Origin: Alcaligenaceae bacterium
GTDB lineage: Bacteria > Pseudomonadota > Gammaproteobacteria > Burkholderiales > Burkholderiaceae_B
Assembly (NCBI GenBank): GCA_029263615.1
Contig: JAJUFT010000001.1
Span: forward strand, 1 to 64,000
Length of the DNA stretch: 64,000 nt
Direction of reading: 5' to 3'
The notes under the pieces are model-generated. The model searched no databases. It saw only the letters and a program-made list of their open reading frames with translations, and had not been told where the DNA came from. Shown in pieces: positions 21,156-33,027 of this stretch. Numbering within the stretch: the first letter of the stretch is position 1; each line of letters begins with the position of its first letter. The translations under genes were made by a program, and so were the position numbers.

Positions 21156-21638
21156 ATGCCTTCATTCGACGTCGTGTCCGAGGTCGACAAACACGAACTC
21201 GTCAACGCGGTCGATCAGGCCAACCGTGAACTGGCGAAACGCTTTGATTTCAAGGGCGTCAATGCCAGTTTCGAGCTGAACGAGTATGTCATCACGCAGA
21301 CGGCACCCAGTGTGTTTCAGCTGAACCAGATGCTGGACATTCTGCGAGGTCGTTTGGCCGCACGCAATATTGACGTGCGTTGCATGGAGGTGAGCGAAGC
21401 CAGCGAGAATGTGTCGGGAGCCCGACGGCAGGTCACCATCCGTCAGGGTCTGGAGCAGGCCGTCAGCAAGAAGCTGATCGCCGCCCTCAAGGCGGAAAAA
21501 CTCAAGGTCGAGGCGCAGATCAACGCCGACAAGCTGCGTGTTTCCGGAAAGAAGCGCGATGACCTGCAGGCGGCCATTGCCGTCTTGCGCAAGACGGACG
21601 TCGACCTGCCGCTGCAGTTCAACAATTTCCGCGACTGA
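21156..21638 (+). CDS. yajQ: YajQ family nucleotide/c-di-GMP-binding protein
   Basis: MPSFDVVSEVDKHELVNAVDQANRELAKRFDFKG. Confidence 0.95.
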   Translation: MPSFDVVSEVDKHELVNAVDQANRELAKRFDFKGVNASFELNEYVITQTAPSVFQLNQMLDILRGRLAARNIDVRCMEVSEASENVSGARRQVTIRQGLEQAVSKKLIAALKAEKLKVEAQINADKLRVSGKKRDDLQAAIAVLRKTDVDLPLQFNNFRD

Positions 21639-21668
21639 GTGGGCGCACGCCGGCGCGGCGCGTCTGTC

Positions 21669-22430
21669 CTAACTCTTGAGCCGGTAGCCGGTCCGGAAGA
21701 TCCAGGCAATCACGGCCAGGCAGATCAGCAGAAAGAGCAGGGTCATGCCCAGGCTCACGCCGACATTCACGTCGGCGATGCTGTAGAAACTCCAGCGAAA
21801 GCCGCTGATCAGATAGACGGCCGGGTTGAACAGCGTCACTTTCTGCCAGAAGTCGGGCAGCATCTCGATGGAGTAGAAGCTGCCTCCCAGGAAGGTCAGC
21901 GGCGTCACGATCAACAGTGGCACGAGCTGCAGTTTCTCGAAGCCATCCGCCCAGATGCCGATGATGAAGCCCAGCAGGCTGAAGGTGATGGCCGTCAGCA
22001 GCAGGAAGCCGACCATCCAGACCGGGTGGTCGATGTGCACGGGCACGAAGGCCGTGGCCGTCAGCAGGATGATGGTGGCCAGAATGATCGACTTGGTGGC
22101 GGCGGCACCCACATAACCCAGCGCAATTTCCAGGTGCGAAATGGGGGCCGAAAGAATCTCGTAGATGGTGCCCGTGAATTTCGGGAAATAGATGCCGAAC
22201 GAGGCATTTGAGACGCTCTGCGTGAGCAGCGTCAGCATGATCAGGCCCGGCACGATGAAAGAGCCGTAGCCCACGCCGTCGATCTCGTTGATGCGGTTGC
22301 CGATCGCGGCACCAAACACGATGAAATACAGGGAAGTCGAAATCACGGGGGCAACGATGCTCTGCAGCAGAGTGCGCCGCGTGCGTGACATCTCGAACAG
22401 ATAGATGGCCATGATCGCCTGCCAGTTCAT
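21669..22430 (-). CDS. ABC-2 type transporter permease (YadH-like)
   Basis: Six-TM ABC-2 permease, [40 protein letters not shown]; overlaps ATPase gene. Confidence 0.9.
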   Translation of the reverse strand: MNWQAIMAIYLFEMSRTRRTLLQSIVAPVISTSLYFIVFGAAIGNRINEIDGVGYGSFIVPGLIMLTLLTQSVSNASFGIYFPKFTGTIYEILSAPISHLEIALGYVGAAATKSIILATIILLTATAFVPVHIDHPVWMVGFLLLTAITFSLLGFIIGIWADGFEKLQLVPLLIVTPLTFLGGSFYSIEMLPDFWQKVTLFNPAVYLISGFRWSFYSIADVNVGVSLGMTLLFLLICLAVIAWIFRTGYRLKS

Positions 22431-23347
22431 GATCTGCTCCCGATCAATTCGACGAAGATGTCCTCCAGCGAGCTCTGGCGGGTCTGGATGTCCTGCAGCC
22501 TGAGGCCGCAGCGCCCGACCGCGGCAAGCAGGGCCGAGATGTCGTTGCGCTGGCTGTCGTAGGTGTACACCAGCTCGTTCGCCTGGTCGCCGTGGCGCAG
22601 GTGAAACACCGACAGGGCAGTCGGAATCTCGTTCAAATCGGCATCCAGCATGAGGATCAGTTCCTTCTTGCCCAACGATTGCATCAGCTGCCGCTTTTCC
22701 TGCACCAGAATGATTTCGCCGTGGTTGATGACCCCCACGCGATCCGCCATTTCCTCGGCTTCCTCGATGTAGTGCGTGGTGAGAATGACGGTCACGCCGG
22801 TGGCACGCAAGGCGCGCACCAGTGCCCACATGTCCTGCCGCAGCGAGACATCCACGCCGGCCGTGGGCTCGTCCAGAAAAAGGATTCTGGGTTCGTGCGA
22901 GAGCGCTTTGGCGATCAGAACCCGCCGTTTCATTCCGCCCGACAGCGTGATCAGCCGGTTGTCCTTCTTGTCCCACAGAGACAGGCTGCGCAACACCTTT
23001 TCAATGTGGTGCGGGTCGCGCTTCTTGCCGAAAAGCCCGCGGCTGAAGCTCACGGTGTTCCACACCGTCTCGAAGGCGTCGGTGGTGAGCTCCTGCGGCA
23101 CGAGTCCGATCAGCGCCCGTGCCTGCCGGTAGTCGCGAACGATGTCGTGGCCGTCAACCGTGACCGTACCGCCACTGGGGTTGACCAAGCCGCAAATGAT
23201 GCTGATCAGGGTGGTCTTGCCTGCCCCATTGGGGCCGAGCAGAGCGAAGATCTCGCCGGCGCTGATGTCCAGACTGACCCCCTTGAGGGCTTGAAACCCC
23301 GAGGCATAGGTCTTGGTGAGGCCGGAAATGCTCAGAATGGGATTCAT
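22427..23347 (-). CDS. ABC transporter ATP-binding protein (YadG-like)
   Basis: [49 protein letters not shown] track N-terminal extension to 24256 is antisense to nnr and not used. Confidence 0.93.
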   Translation of the reverse strand: MNPILSISGLTKTYASGFQALKGVSLDISAGEIFALLGPNGAGKTTLISIICGLVNPSGGTVTVDGHDIVRDYRQARALIGLVPQELTTDAFETVWNTVSFSRGLFGKKRDPHHIEKVLRSLSLWDKKDNRLITLSGGMKRRVLIAKALSHEPRILFLDEPTAGVDVSLRQDMWALVRALRATGVTVILTTHYIEEAEEMADRVGVINHGEIILVQEKRQLMQSLGKKELILMLDADLNEIPTALSVFHLRHGDQANELVYTYDSQRNDISALLAAVGRCGLRLQDIQTRQSSLEDIFVELIGSRS

Positions 23348-23421
23348 GTTCGTGTTCCGGAACAATGGAGCAAGATAACATACGGTCATCCGTCGCATTG
23401 TTTCAAAATTCGGAGAACGCC

Positions 23422-24906
23422 ATGCAACCCTCATCCCCCCACGTGCTTCTGACACCGTCCGAGATGGGACAGGCCGATCAGCTTGCGATGGCGGGGGGCA
23501 TACTGGGGGCGCGACTGATGGAGGCGGCCGGCCGGGCCGTGGCGGAGGCGGTCCAGGCGCGCTGGCGCCCCCGGCCCGTGCTCGTGTTGTGCGGGCCCGG
23601 CAATAACGGCGGAGACGGTTTTGTCGTGGCCCGCCTGCTGGCCTCGGCGGGATGGCCGGTGACACTGGGCCTGCTGGGTGAACGGCAAGCCTTGCGCGGC
23701 GACGCCGCCTGGGCGGCAGGGCAGTGGAATGGGCCGGTGCATCCGGCGCATCCCGATCTGTTGCAGGGCGCCGAGCTGGTTGTGGACGCCCTGTTCGGGG
23801 CGGGGCTTTCCCGTGATGTGGATGGCGTGGCAGCCCAGCTGCTGTGCGCGATCGAACAACGCGGCCTTCCCGTGTGCGCGGTGGACGTGCCCAGCGGCAT
23901 TGACGGCGAAACCGGTGCCGTCCGCGGAGCTGCCGTCCACGCCGCGCTGACGGTGACCTTCTTCCGCAAGAAACCCGGACACCTGTTGCTTCCGGGGCGA
24001 CAATACTGCGGCGAAACGCAGGTGGCGGATATCGGCATTCCGCAGCATGTACTTGAGGAGGTCGCCTCGCTGACGTTCGAAAACGCGCCCGCGCTCTGGG
24101 CGAGTCGCTTCCCCTGGCCGCAGCCCGACAGCCACAAGTACAGGCGCGGCCATGTGCTGGTAGCCGGGGGCGGTCAGATGACGGGTGCGGCAAGACTGGT
24201 GGCCATGGCGGCCGCCCGGGTGGGCGCCGGGCTGGTGACCGTGGCGGCTCCGGCACAAGCCTGGAGCATTTATGCCACGGCGCTGACCAGCATCATGGTG
24301 GAGAACCTCGGGGAGGGTGATTTGTCATCCGCGCTGGTCGACACCCGCCGTAACGCGATCGTGCTGGGGCCGGGAGCGGGTGTGACAGAGCAGACACGCC
24401 GCAATGTATTGGCCGCGGCAGCGACCGGTCGCGCGCTGGTGCTCGATGCGGATGCGCTCACGGTGTTTACCGAGAAGCCTGACGAGCTGTTCTCGGCCCT
24501 GCGCGGTCCCTGCGTGCTGACGCCGCACGATGGCGAATTTCAGCGGCTGTTCCAGGTGGAGGGCGATCGGCTGGCGCGGGCGCGTGCCGCTGCGCGTCAT
24601 TCGGGAACGGTAGTGATCCTCAAGGGAGCGGATACCGTGGTGGCGGAGCCCGGCGGCAGGGCAGTCATCAATGTGAGTGCGCCGCCCTGGCTGGCGACAG
24701 CGGGCGCGGGAGATGTCCTGGCAGGGGTCGCGGCGGGGCTGCTGGCACAGGGAATGCCGGTTTTTGAATCGGCCTGTGCAGCGGTCTGGCTGCATGGCCG
24801 GGCGGCCGCCTTGGCCGGCCCGGGCCTGATTTCCGAAGACCTTCCCGGTCTGCTGCCGCAGGCCTTGCGGCAGCTGTATGAAGCGGGCGAGTCAGCCGGC
24901 GCTTAG
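23422..24906 (+). CDS. nnr: Bifunctional NAD(P)H-hydrate epimerase / ADP-dependent NAD(P)H-hydrate dehydratase
   Basis: [72 protein letters not shown]. Confidence 0.95.
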   Translation: MQPSSPHVLLTPSEMGQADQLAMAGGILGARLMEAAGRAVAEAVQARWRPRPVLVLCGPGNNGGDGFVVARLLASAGWPVTLGLLGERQALRGDAAWAAGQWNGPVHPAHPDLLQGAELVVDALFGAGLSRDVDGVAAQLLCAIEQRGLPVCAVDVPSGIDGETGAVRGAAVHAALTVTFFRKKPGHLLLPGRQYCGETQVADIGIPQHVLEEVASLTFENAPALWASRFPWPQPDSHKYRRGHVLVAGGGQMTGAARLVAMAAARVGAGLVTVAAPAQAWSIYATALTSIMVENLGEGDLSSALVDTRRNAIVLGPGAGVTEQTRRNVLAAAATGRALVLDADALTVFTEKPDELFSALRGPCVLTPHDGEFQRLFQVEGDRLARARAAARHSGTVVILKGADTVVAEPGGRAVINVSAPPWLATAGAGDVLAGVAAGLLAQGMPVFESACAAVWLHGRAAALAGPGLISEDLPGLLPQALRQLYEAGESAGA

Positions 24907-25739
24907 TGGGCCAGCAGCACGGGCACCGTCATGGATGACAGCAGGGTGCGCGAGGCGCCACCCATCACCCACTGGCGCATGCGGCTGTGGCCATAGGCAC
25001 CCATGACGATCAGGTCGCTGCCGACATCGCTGGCCGTATTCAGAATGACATTGCCCACGCCAATGTCGTCGCTCTTCTTCACCAGGTGCTTGGGCTGGGG
25101 GTAGCCGCGGCCCGTGCAGAAGGAGGCGAAATCGTTTTCGCGCAAATCGAATTCCCGGAAAATGCGCTCGTCGCGGTCGATCTCCAGCACCGTCAGTTCC
25201 TTGCAGTCCTTCAGGAAGGGAGCCGCGTCGGAAAATGCGCGGGCCGCTTCACGGCGCTGGTCCCAGCAATACAGGACGCGCTGACCGATGGATTCGATGC
25301 GGCCGGCGTTGGGAATCATGAGCACGGGGCGCCCCGAGGCCATGACCACGGATTCGGGAAGGTTCGCAATGATGGCCGTGACTGTGTCGACTTGCTCGGC
25401 CTTGCTCATGATGAGCAGATCGCAGTAGCGGGCATGCAGGGCGAGAGCTTCGTCGGCTTCGCCAGCCGGGGTGCGGAAGGAATGCTTCACACCTGCGGCT
25501 TCAGCGCGCTCGGTGAACATCTTCTGCACGGAATCACGGAATTCTTCACGACGGCCCCGCAGAATCTTGCGGACGTCCTGGGGAATGATCGACTCATCGT
25601 AATAATGCGCGGCCACCCCGTTGGCCGGATAAACGCCGATGACTTCGGCATTGTGTTCCTTGGCAAGCTGCAGACCGACGTCGATTCGGCGCGAGCAGGT
25701 GTTGTCGTTGTTCAGATGAATGGCGATTCGACCGAGCAT
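24903..25739 (-). CDS. Universal stress protein (tandem Usp-like)
   Basis: MLGRIAIHLNND...; C-terminal [38 protein letters not shown]. Confidence 0.93.
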   Translation of the reverse strand: MLGRIAIHLNNDNTCSRRIDVGLQLAKEHNAEVIGVYPANGVAAHYYDESIIPQDVRKILRGRREEFRDSVQKMFTERAEAAGVKHSFRTPAGEADEALALHARYCDLLIMSKAEQVDTVTAIIANLPESVVMASGRPVLMIPNAGRIESIGQRVLYCWDQRREAARAFSDAAPFLKDCKELTVLEIDRDERIFREFDLRENDFASFCTGRGYPQPKHLVKKSDDIGVGNVILNTASDVGSDLIVMGAYGHSRMRQWVMGGASRTLLSSMTVPVLLAH

Positions 25740-25890
25740 GGAAAACCCTCCTGATGGTGTGGTGATATCTTTTCTGAATGTTACACCAGCCAGGGAAGCA
25801 GACACTGCGGAAAATCAAAGCAGCGCTAAACTGTGGTGTTCTTTTTGTTCCTACAGATGATTCGCCTCCGTCGGCTTTGCGTGAGTGTAG

Positions 25891-26499
<609 letters not shown>

Positions 26500-26543
26500 C
26501 CCCGTGCCCAACGCGCACTCCTCAAGTTCCACTGCATCCCGAT

Positions 26544-27512
26544 ATGTCGAAACACAATCCTCACGCCAGCTGCTCGCATGACCCTGCCTCGCAGGATTCG
26601 GAGTGCGAGCACTGCCATCGCGACCCCAAGGGGGTCTATCTGTTCTCGCCGTCCAGCGCCGTTGCCGATCCGGCCGCACTCGACCTGGCGCGACAACGGT
26701 TGCAGGAACTCGGCTTTCGTACGGCCGTGGACCGCAGTGCACTGGAGGTGCATGAGCGCTTCGCCGGTACCGACAAACAGCGTGTCGCCGCCGTGCATCG
26801 CGCCCTCAAACAGAAGCATGAGATCGTCATGGCGACCCGCGGCGGCTACGGCCTGAACCGCATTCTGCACCAGATCGACTGGCAGGCGGTGGCCGACAGC
26901 GGCAAGGTTTTCATCGGCCACAGCGACTTCACCGCTTTCAATCTGGCACTTTTCGCGCAGACCGGCGCGATCAGCTTCACCGGGCCTTCGGCCATTCCCG
27001 ATTTCGGGCAGAAGACCCTGGATGACCTCACGGCCGACCTGTTCATGGAATCCATGCGCGAAGAACTGGAAGTGCTGAGTTTTGAGTCGCCCGATTCCGA
27101 TCCGGTGGATGCCCGCGGCACGCTCTGGGGGGGCAATCTTGCCATGGTCGTGTCGCTGCTGGGCACGCCCTATTTCCCCCACGTTGAAGGCGGCATCCTG
27201 TTCCTGGAGGACGTCGGTGAGCACCCCTATCGGATCGAGCGCATGCTGACCCAGCTGCTGCATGCGGGCGTGCTCGCTCGTCAGAAGGCCATTGTGCTGG
27301 GCCGCTTCACCGAGTTCCGCCTGGCCGCCCACGACAACGGCTACACCCTCGACTCCGTGATTCGCTGGTTGCGCTCGCTCTGCAAGGTACCGGTGGTCAC
27401 GGGCTTGCCCTACGGCCATGTGAAGCTCAAGGCGACCCTGCCCGTGGGGGCACAGGCCGGCATCGCGACAGAAGACGGCATGGCCTATCTGCTGCTTCGC
27501 GAGCACCATTGA
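26544..27512 (+). CDS. ldcA: LD-carboxypeptidase (S66), with Cys/His-rich N-terminal extension
   Basis: MATRGGYGLNRILHQIDW, FIGHSDFTAFNLALF, GGNLAMVVSLLGTPYFP. Confidence 0.9.
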   Translation: MSKHNPHASCSHDPASQDSECEHCHRDPKGVYLFSPSSAVADPAALDLARQRLQELGFRTAVDRSALEVHERFAGTDKQRVAAVHRALKQKHEIVMATRGGYGLNRILHQIDWQAVADSGKVFIGHSDFTAFNLALFAQTGAISFTGPSAIPDFGQKTLDDLTADLFMESMREELEVLSFESPDSDPVDARGTLWGGNLAMVVSLLGTPYFPHVEGGILFLEDVGEHPYRIERMLTQLLHAGVLARQKAIVLGRFTEFRLAAHDNGYTLDSVIRWLRSLCKVPVVTGLPYGHVKLKATLPVGAQAGIATEDGMAYLLLREHH

Positions 27513-27566
27513 CACCACGCAGTAAAATAGAAGGTTTTACCCACCTTTCCTGGAATTCCAAACCAA

Positions 27567-29171
27567 GTGATCACCACGTCCAACCTCACCATCCAGTTTG
27601 GCGCCAAGCCGCTGTTCGAGAATGTCAGTGTCAAGTTCGGCGAAGGCAACCGATATGGCCTGATTGGCGCGAACGGTTCCGGCAAGTCGACTTTCATGAA
27701 AATCATTGGCGGCGACCTGGAACCCAGCTCGGGGAACGTGTCCCTCGATCCCGGCGTCCGTCTGGGCAAGCTGCGGCAGGACCAGTTCGCCTATGAAAAC
27801 GTGCGGGTCCTGGATGTCGTGATGATGGGCCACGAGGAAATGTGGGCTGCCATGACCGAACGCGACGCGATCTACGCCAACCTGGAGTCCACGGACGAAG
27901 ATTACATGCGTGCGGCCGAGCTCGAAGCCAAGTTTGCCGAGTATGACGGGTATACGGCAGAAGCCCGGGCGGGCGAACTGCTGCTGGGCCTGGAGATCCC
28001 CGTCGAGCAGCACGATCTGCCCATGCGCGAAATCGCTCCCGGATGGAAGCTGCGCGTGCTGCTGGCCCAGGCGCTGTTCTCCAACCCGGACGTGCTGCTG
28101 CTGGACGAACCCACCAACAACCTGGACATCAACACCATTCGCTGGCTGGAAGGGGTGCTCAACAGCTATCAGAGCACGATGATCATCATCAGCCACGATC
28201 GCCACTTCCTGAATCAGGTCTGCACGCACATGGCCGACCTGGATTATCGTGAGCTGAGGGTCTATCCCGGCAACTACGACGATTACATGCTGGCCGCCGC
28301 CGAAGCGCGCGCCCGCGTGTCGGCCGCCAATGCGCGTGCCAAGGAGCGCGTCGCCGAGCTGCAGGACTTCGTCCGCCGCTTCGCGGCCAACAAGTCCAAG
28401 TCGCGCCAGGCCACCTCGCGTCTCAAGCAGATCGACCGCATCAAGGCTTCCACAGTCGAGGTGAAACCATCTTCACGGGTGCACCCCTACATTCGCTTCG
28501 AACAGAACAAGGTGCTGCACCGGCTGGCCGTCACCGTGGAAGACATCTCCAAGGCCTACGACGGTCGCCCGGTCATCCGTCCTTTTTCCATGACGGTTGA
28601 GGCCGGCCAGAAAGTGGCCATCATCGGCGCTAACGGAGTGGGCAAGACGACCTTGCTGCGCATGCTGGCGGGCGATCTGAAGCCCGACACCGGCACTGTG
28701 AAATGGTCGGATGCCGCCGACCTCGGCTACATGGCACAGGACGTCTCCGACCAGTTCGAGTCGGATCTGAACCTGTTTGATTGGCTGAGCGAATACCGGC
28801 AACCGGGCGACGACGACCAGGCCATGCGGTCGGTTCTGGGCCGCCTGCTGTTCTCGGGCGACGAGATCGGCAAATCCGTTTCGGTGCTGTCCGGGGGCGA
28901 AAAGAACCGCATGAGTTTTGGTCGCCTCATGCTGGGGCGGCACAACGTCATGCTGCTGGATGAGCCCACCAACCATCTGGACATGGAATCCATCGAATCG
29001 CTGCAGTATGCGCTAGATCTCTACAAGGGAACGCTGTTCTTCGTGTCGCACGACCGGGAGTTCGTATCCGGTCTGGCCACCCGCGTGATCGAAGTTCTGC
29101 CCGGAGGCGAAATCGTCGACTACCTCGGCGATTATGAAGACTATCTCAGTTCGCGTGGAATCGAGTCCTGA
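27567..29171 (+). CDS. ybiT: ABC-F family ATPase (YbiT-like), GTG start
   Basis: Two ABC domains: [16 protein letters not shown] and [50 protein letters not shown]. Confidence 0.9.
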   Translation: MITTSNLTIQFGAKPLFENVSVKFGEGNRYGLIGANGSGKSTFMKIIGGDLEPSSGNVSLDPGVRLGKLRQDQFAYENVRVLDVVMMGHEEMWAAMTERDAIYANLESTDEDYMRAAELEAKFAEYDGYTAEARAGELLLGLEIPVEQHDLPMREIAPGWKLRVLLAQALFSNPDVLLLDEPTNNLDINTIRWLEGVLNSYQSTMIIISHDRHFLNQVCTHMADLDYRELRVYPGNYDDYMLAAAEARARVSAANARAKERVAELQDFVRRFAANKSKSRQATSRLKQIDRIKASTVEVKPSSRVHPYIRFEQNKVLHRLAVTVEDISKAYDGRPVIRPFSMTVEAGQKVAIIGANGVGKTTLLRMLAGDLKPDTGTVKWSDAADLGYMAQDVSDQFESDLNLFDWLSEYRQPGDDDQAMRSVLGRLLFSGDEIGKSVSVLSGGEKNRMSFGRLMLGRHNVMLLDEPTNHLDMESIESLQYALDLYKGTLFFVSHDREFVSGLATRVIEVLPGGEIVDYLGDYEDYLSSRGIES

Positions 29172-29186
29172 TCGCGTTCGCAGGCA

Positions 29187-29810
29187 ATGAGTTTCACCCT
29201 TACCGGAATCGCCCGTCACGAAGAAATCATCAAGAAGAGCCGCTTCCTGGCCCTGGCCGCGCCGGTGACCTCGGCCGAAGAAGCCATGGCTTTCCTTGCG
29301 GCGCATCATGTGCCCGAGGCCACGCACAATTGCTGGGCCTATCGCATCGGTCAGGAATATCGGTTCAACGATGATGGCGAACCCGGCGGCACGGCGGGGC
29401 GACCCATATTGCAGGCCATCGAAGGCCAGCAATGCGACCGGGTGGCCGTGCTGGTGATTCGCTGGTTCGGGGGGATCAAGTTGGGGTCAGGCGGGCTGGT
29501 CCGCGCCTATGGCGGCGTGGCGGCCCAGTGCCTGCGCCTGGCAGACAAAGTGGAGATTGTCGAGGAGGCCCTGCTGGACTGTGCCTGCCCCTTTTCGGAA
29601 GTGGCCTTGCTGCAGTCGCGTTTCGCTAGCCACGGCGTGCGGGTGGTGGAAGAAGCTTTTGATGCCGAGGGGGCGAACTGGGTGCTCGCCGTCCCCAAGG
29701 AGCAGGCCGCTCAGGTGGCAGCCATGATCATCGACATCACTCGTGGTCGGGCGCGTTGCTCTGCGCAGCCGCCATCTCCGCATGGACCTTCTCCATGTCA
29801 AGCGCCTTAA
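29187..29810 (+). CDS. YigZ/IMPACT family protein
   Basis: KKSRFLALAAPV, THNCWAYRIG...FNDDGEPGGTAGRPIL, FGGIKLGSGGLVRAYG. Confidence 0.94.
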   Translation: MSFTLTGIARHEEIIKKSRFLALAAPVTSAEEAMAFLAAHHVPEATHNCWAYRIGQEYRFNDDGEPGGTAGRPILQAIEGQQCDRVAVLVIRWFGGIKLGSGGLVRAYGGVAAQCLRLADKVEIVEEALLDCACPFSEVALLQSRFASHGVRVVEEAFDAEGANWVLAVPKEQAAQVAAMIIDITRGRARCSAQPPSPHGPSPCQAP

Positions 29811-30117
29811 GTTGCTTGACGAGTTCGGCCAGCTGAGCCTGAGCCAGCGCACCCGCCTGCCGGAACAACAGCACGCGTTCGCGGAACACCATCAGGGTGG
29901 GAATGGAGCGGATGCCCAGGGCTTCGGCGATTTCAGGATGCTCTTCAGTGTTGATCTTGGCAAAGGTCACGTCGGGGTGTTCGGCCGCTTCCGCCTCGAA
30001 TACCGGCGAAAAGGTCTTGCAGGGGCCGCACCAGGGCGCCCAGAAGTCCACGATCAACGGCTTGTCGGCGTCGATCGCCTCCTGAAACGTATCCTTGTTC
30101 AAATCGATAGTCGTCAT
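29737..30117 (-). CDS. Thioredoxin-family protein
   Basis: IVDFWAPWCGPCKTFSPVFE, GIRSIPTLMVFRE; in-frame ATG at 30117. Confidence 0.93.
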   Translation of the reverse strand: MTTIDLNKDTFQEAIDADKPLIVDFWAPWCGPCKTFSPVFEAEAAEHPDVTFAKINTEEHPEIAEALGIRSIPTLMVFRERVLLFRQAGALAQAQLAELVKQLKALDMEKVHAEMAAAQSNAPDHE

Positions 30118-30262
30118 TGGCGCTGGTCCTTGTAAAAATGGGCGGCTCCGTCGTTCCGAATGCCGCCCGTTCATCTCAGCTGCCAGTGTATACCGTTATG
30201 CCCGGCCCGTCGTTTCGGAATTCTGCCTCTCGCAACAACGATTGACGGCGAGGGCGGGGCAA

Positions 30263-32995
30263 TCAGTTCGCGGTCGGCCCGGTCGGACCCCGGGAATGGT
30301 CAGGCTGCTGCTGCAGCCACGCCTCGAATTCGGCTGCCGGGAGGGGCCGGCTGATCAGGTAACCCTGTATGACGTCACAGCCGTGTTCCTTGAGAAAGGC
30401 TCGCTGTTCGGGCGTTTCCACTCCTTCAGCCAGGGCGATCATTCCCAAATTGTGCGCCAGTTTGATGATGGCGCGGATGATGGCGCCGCCACTTTCGTCG
30501 GCCCCGATGTCCGCCACGAAACTGCGGTCCACCTTCAGGATGTCCAGCGGGAAATTCCTCAGCTGCGCCATACTCGAATAACCGGTTCCGAAGTCGTCCA
30601 AAGACAGGGTCACCCCCACCTTCTTCAACATGTGCAGGGCCCGGTTGGCTGCGGCGACATCCTCGGCCAGCAGGGTTTCGGTCAGTTCGAGTTCCAGATA
30701 CTTGGGGTCCAGCAGGGTATCGCGCAGGACGCACTGAACGGTGAGGGGAAGATCGCGTTCGCGGAACTGGCGCGCTGACAGGTTCACCGCCATGCGCATG
30801 GGGGGCAAGCCTTTGGCCTGCCATTTGGCAGCCTGCCGGCAAGCAGTGCGGAGGATCCATTCCCCCAGCGGGATGATGAGGCCGGTTTCTTCGGCCAGCG
30901 GAATGAAGTCACCGGGAGGCACCAGCCCGCGCGTCGGATGACGCCAGCGCACCAGTGCCTCGACCCCCGTCAGCGACCCGTCCTCGAGACTGATCTGCGG
31001 CTGGTAATGCAGCTCGAACTCCCGGTTCGCGAGCGCCGAATGCAGATCCGCTTCCAGCGTGACGCGCTGCATGGCCTGCTGAAGCAGTGATTCACTGAAA
31101 AATTCGAAGGTATTGCGCCCCATGTTTTTGGCGGCGTACATGGCCATGTCCGCATGCTTGATGAGGACCTCCGGGTCCTCGCCGTCTTGCGGGTGGATGG
31201 CCACGCCCACGCTGCAGGTGGGATGGAAGCGCTGGGTGCCCAGTTTCAGGGGGCGGGCCACCGCTGCCATGATCCGGTGCAGGCTCGCCTTGGCATTACG
31301 GGGCGGCTTGTGGTCAAACAGGATGAACACGAACTCGTCGCCACCGCGTCGGGCCACCATGTCTCCCTCGTGCAGGGTTTCTTCCAGACGCTTGGCGATT
31401 TGCTGGATGGCAATGTCGCCCTGCGTGTGGCCCAGCGAATCGTTCATCAGCTTGAAGTTGTCCAGATCCAGGAACGCGACCCAGAACGTTGGCCCGCCGT
31501 TTTTGGCGGCTTCGATGGCCTTGCTGAGCCGTTCGCTCAGGGCATGGCGGTTGGGCAGCAGGGTCAGCGCGTCGTGCCGTGCCTGGAATTCCAGGGTTTC
31601 CTGGTAGAGCAGCGTCTGGGTGATGTCGTACTTGGCGGCCACGAAGTGGGTGACCTTCCCCGATTCGTCGAGGACGGGCGCCATGTGAACGCGCGACCAG
31701 TACATCTGGCCGTCCTTGCGGTAATTGCGCAAGGTGACGTAGCCCTCGGTCTTGTCCTTCAGAATCTGCTTGAGTTCCTTCAGCCCATCCTGATCCGTGT
31801 CGATGCCGTGCATCAGGCGCAGACTGCGGCCCAGCACCTCACTCGCCGAATAGCCCGTCATGCGTTCGAAGGCAGGGTTGACGTACTCGACGGGATACCC
31901 GGGCTGGGTGGCGCTGGCGATCACGATGGCGTTGGCGCTGGCCTCGATGGCACGCTCGCGCAGATGCAGCGCGACTTCGGCCTCGCGGCGCAGGCTTCGG
32001 TCGGCACTCGCCCGTTCCTGGCTGCGCAGGCGGGCGCGCTGCAGGATCACGATGATGCCGGCAGCAAACAGCGACAGCAGCAGGCCGGCCGCCGCCACGG
32101 CCCAGCTCAGCCACTGCTGCGAGACGCCCTGATAGCCGTCAGCCATGGCGACATTGAGCGTCCACAGTGTGCCGCCGACCGTCAGGGGCAGCTGCGTGCG
32201 CAAGGCATCGTTCGGAAACCTGCCGCCGTTAAAGTTTTCATAGACCGTCACCGGAGCAAGCTGCGGCCGTCCATCGTCGACATAGCCTTCATAACGAAGA
32301 CGAACGTAGGCGTCCATGGCGGGCTGATTCTTCAGGACCGACTGCATCAGACGGGCAGGCTGCAAAGCCAGGAAAACCGCGCCTTCGAAATTCTGCCGCC
32401 GCAGTTCCGGGAGCTCCGGGGCCATGCCATGGCGGTACAAAGGCAGGAAAATCAGGAAGATGTCCGGCCTGTCCGGATTGATGTGCGAACGGAGGGGGCC
32501 GGTCGCCGCCATGTCGCCCGTATCGCGGGCTCGGAAAATGGCGTCGCGACGAATGGGCTCCGGGGTCACGGGCATGGCCAGTGAGGGCTGGTCGAGGGGG
32601 CGGTCGAACAGATAGACCAGCCGTAGCAGGAAGTCGCCCGGTGCCTGGCGGCTTGAATTGGGGCGCACATAGCCCACCGAATCGATGCCCGGCAGCTGCT
32701 CGCGTATCTTCAGGACGTGTGCCACGCGCTGAAAGGCGCTTTCAGAGAAATACGGATGCGAGAAGAATTCGGCCTGATAGGCGCGCAACGCGTCGATGTG
32801 GCGATAGATGTGCAGCGAGACATCGCTGCGGATGCGCGCCGCTTCCACTTCCCATTGCGCCTGCTGTTCCTGCTGGATGACGCGCTGCGTGTAGTAAACA
32901 ATGGCCGAGGTCGTCAGCAGACCGAATACCAGGAATAGGACTGGAAGCCAGAGACCCTTGCGGTCTGGTCGGCCCCGGGGAAGTGCGGGCGGCAC
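30263..32995 (-). CDS. CHASE-PAS-GGDEF-EAL membrane protein (diguanylate cyclase/phosphodiesterase)
   Basis: N-terminal TM plus CHASE-like region, second TM, PAS, VARRGGDEFVFILFD, GVEALVRWRHPTRG, DDFGTGYSSMAQL, LAEGVET. Confidence 0.95.
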   Translation of the reverse strand: MPPALPRGRPDRKGLWLPVLFLVFGLLTTSAIVYYTQRVIQQEQQAQWEVEAARIRSDVSLHIYRHIDALRAYQAEFFSHPYFSESAFQRVAHVLKIREQLPGIDSVGYVRPNSSRQAPGDFLLRLVYLFDRPLDQPSLAMPVTPEPIRRDAIFRARDTGDMAATGPLRSHINPDRPDIFLIFLPLYRHGMAPELPELRRQNFEGAVFLALQPARLMQSVLKNQPAMDAYVRLRYEGYVDDGRPQLAPVTVYENFNGGRFPNDALRTQLPLTVGGTLWTLNVAMADGYQGVSQQWLSWAVAAAGLLLSLFAAGIIVILQRARLRSQERASADRSLRREAEVALHLRERAIEASANAIVIASATQPGYPVEYVNPAFERMTGYSASEVLGRSLRLMHGIDTDQDGLKELKQILKDKTEGYVTLRNYRKDGQMYWSRVHMAPVLDESGKVTHFVAAKYDITQTLLYQETLEFQARHDALTLLPNRHALSERLSKAIEAAKNGGPTFWVAFLDLDNFKLMNDSLGHTQGDIAIQQIAKRLEETLHEGDMVARRGGDEFVFILFDHKPPRNAKASLHRIMAAVARPLKLGTQRFHPTCSVGVAIHPQDGEDPEVLIKHADMAMYAAKNMGRNTFEFFSESLLQQAMQRVTLEADLHSALANREFELHYQPQISLEDGSLTGVEALVRWRHPTRGLVPPGDFIPLAEETGLIIPLGEWILRTACRQAAKWQAKGLPPMRMAVNLSARQFRERDLPLTVQCVLRDTLLDPKYLELELTETLLAEDVAAANRALHMLKKVGVTLSLDDFGTGYSSMAQLRNFPLDILKVDRSFVADIGADESGGAIIRAIIKLAHNLGMIALAEGVETPEQRAFLKEHGCDVIQGYLISRPLPAAEFEAWLQQQPDHSRGPTGPTAN

Positions 32996-33027
32996 GGTAT
33001 CGACTCGGACTGTTTACTTTGTTTACA

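Noticed and set aside
22427-24256. Apparent 300-aa N-terminal extension of the ABC ATPase
   Set aside because: Extension is Pro/Arg/Ala low-complexity and antisense to nnr; the ATPase starts naturally at 23347 ([14 protein letters not shown]).
27510-27540. TTGACA...TAAAAT promoter-like pair before ybiT
   Set aside because: Spacer is about 8 nt, far too short for a sigma-70 promoter, and TTGACA overlaps the ldcA stop.
31154-32584. 476-aa plus-strand ORF antisense to the GGDEF/EAL gene
   Set aside because: Mirror-frame artefact; the opposite strand has unambiguous GGDEF/PAS sequence.
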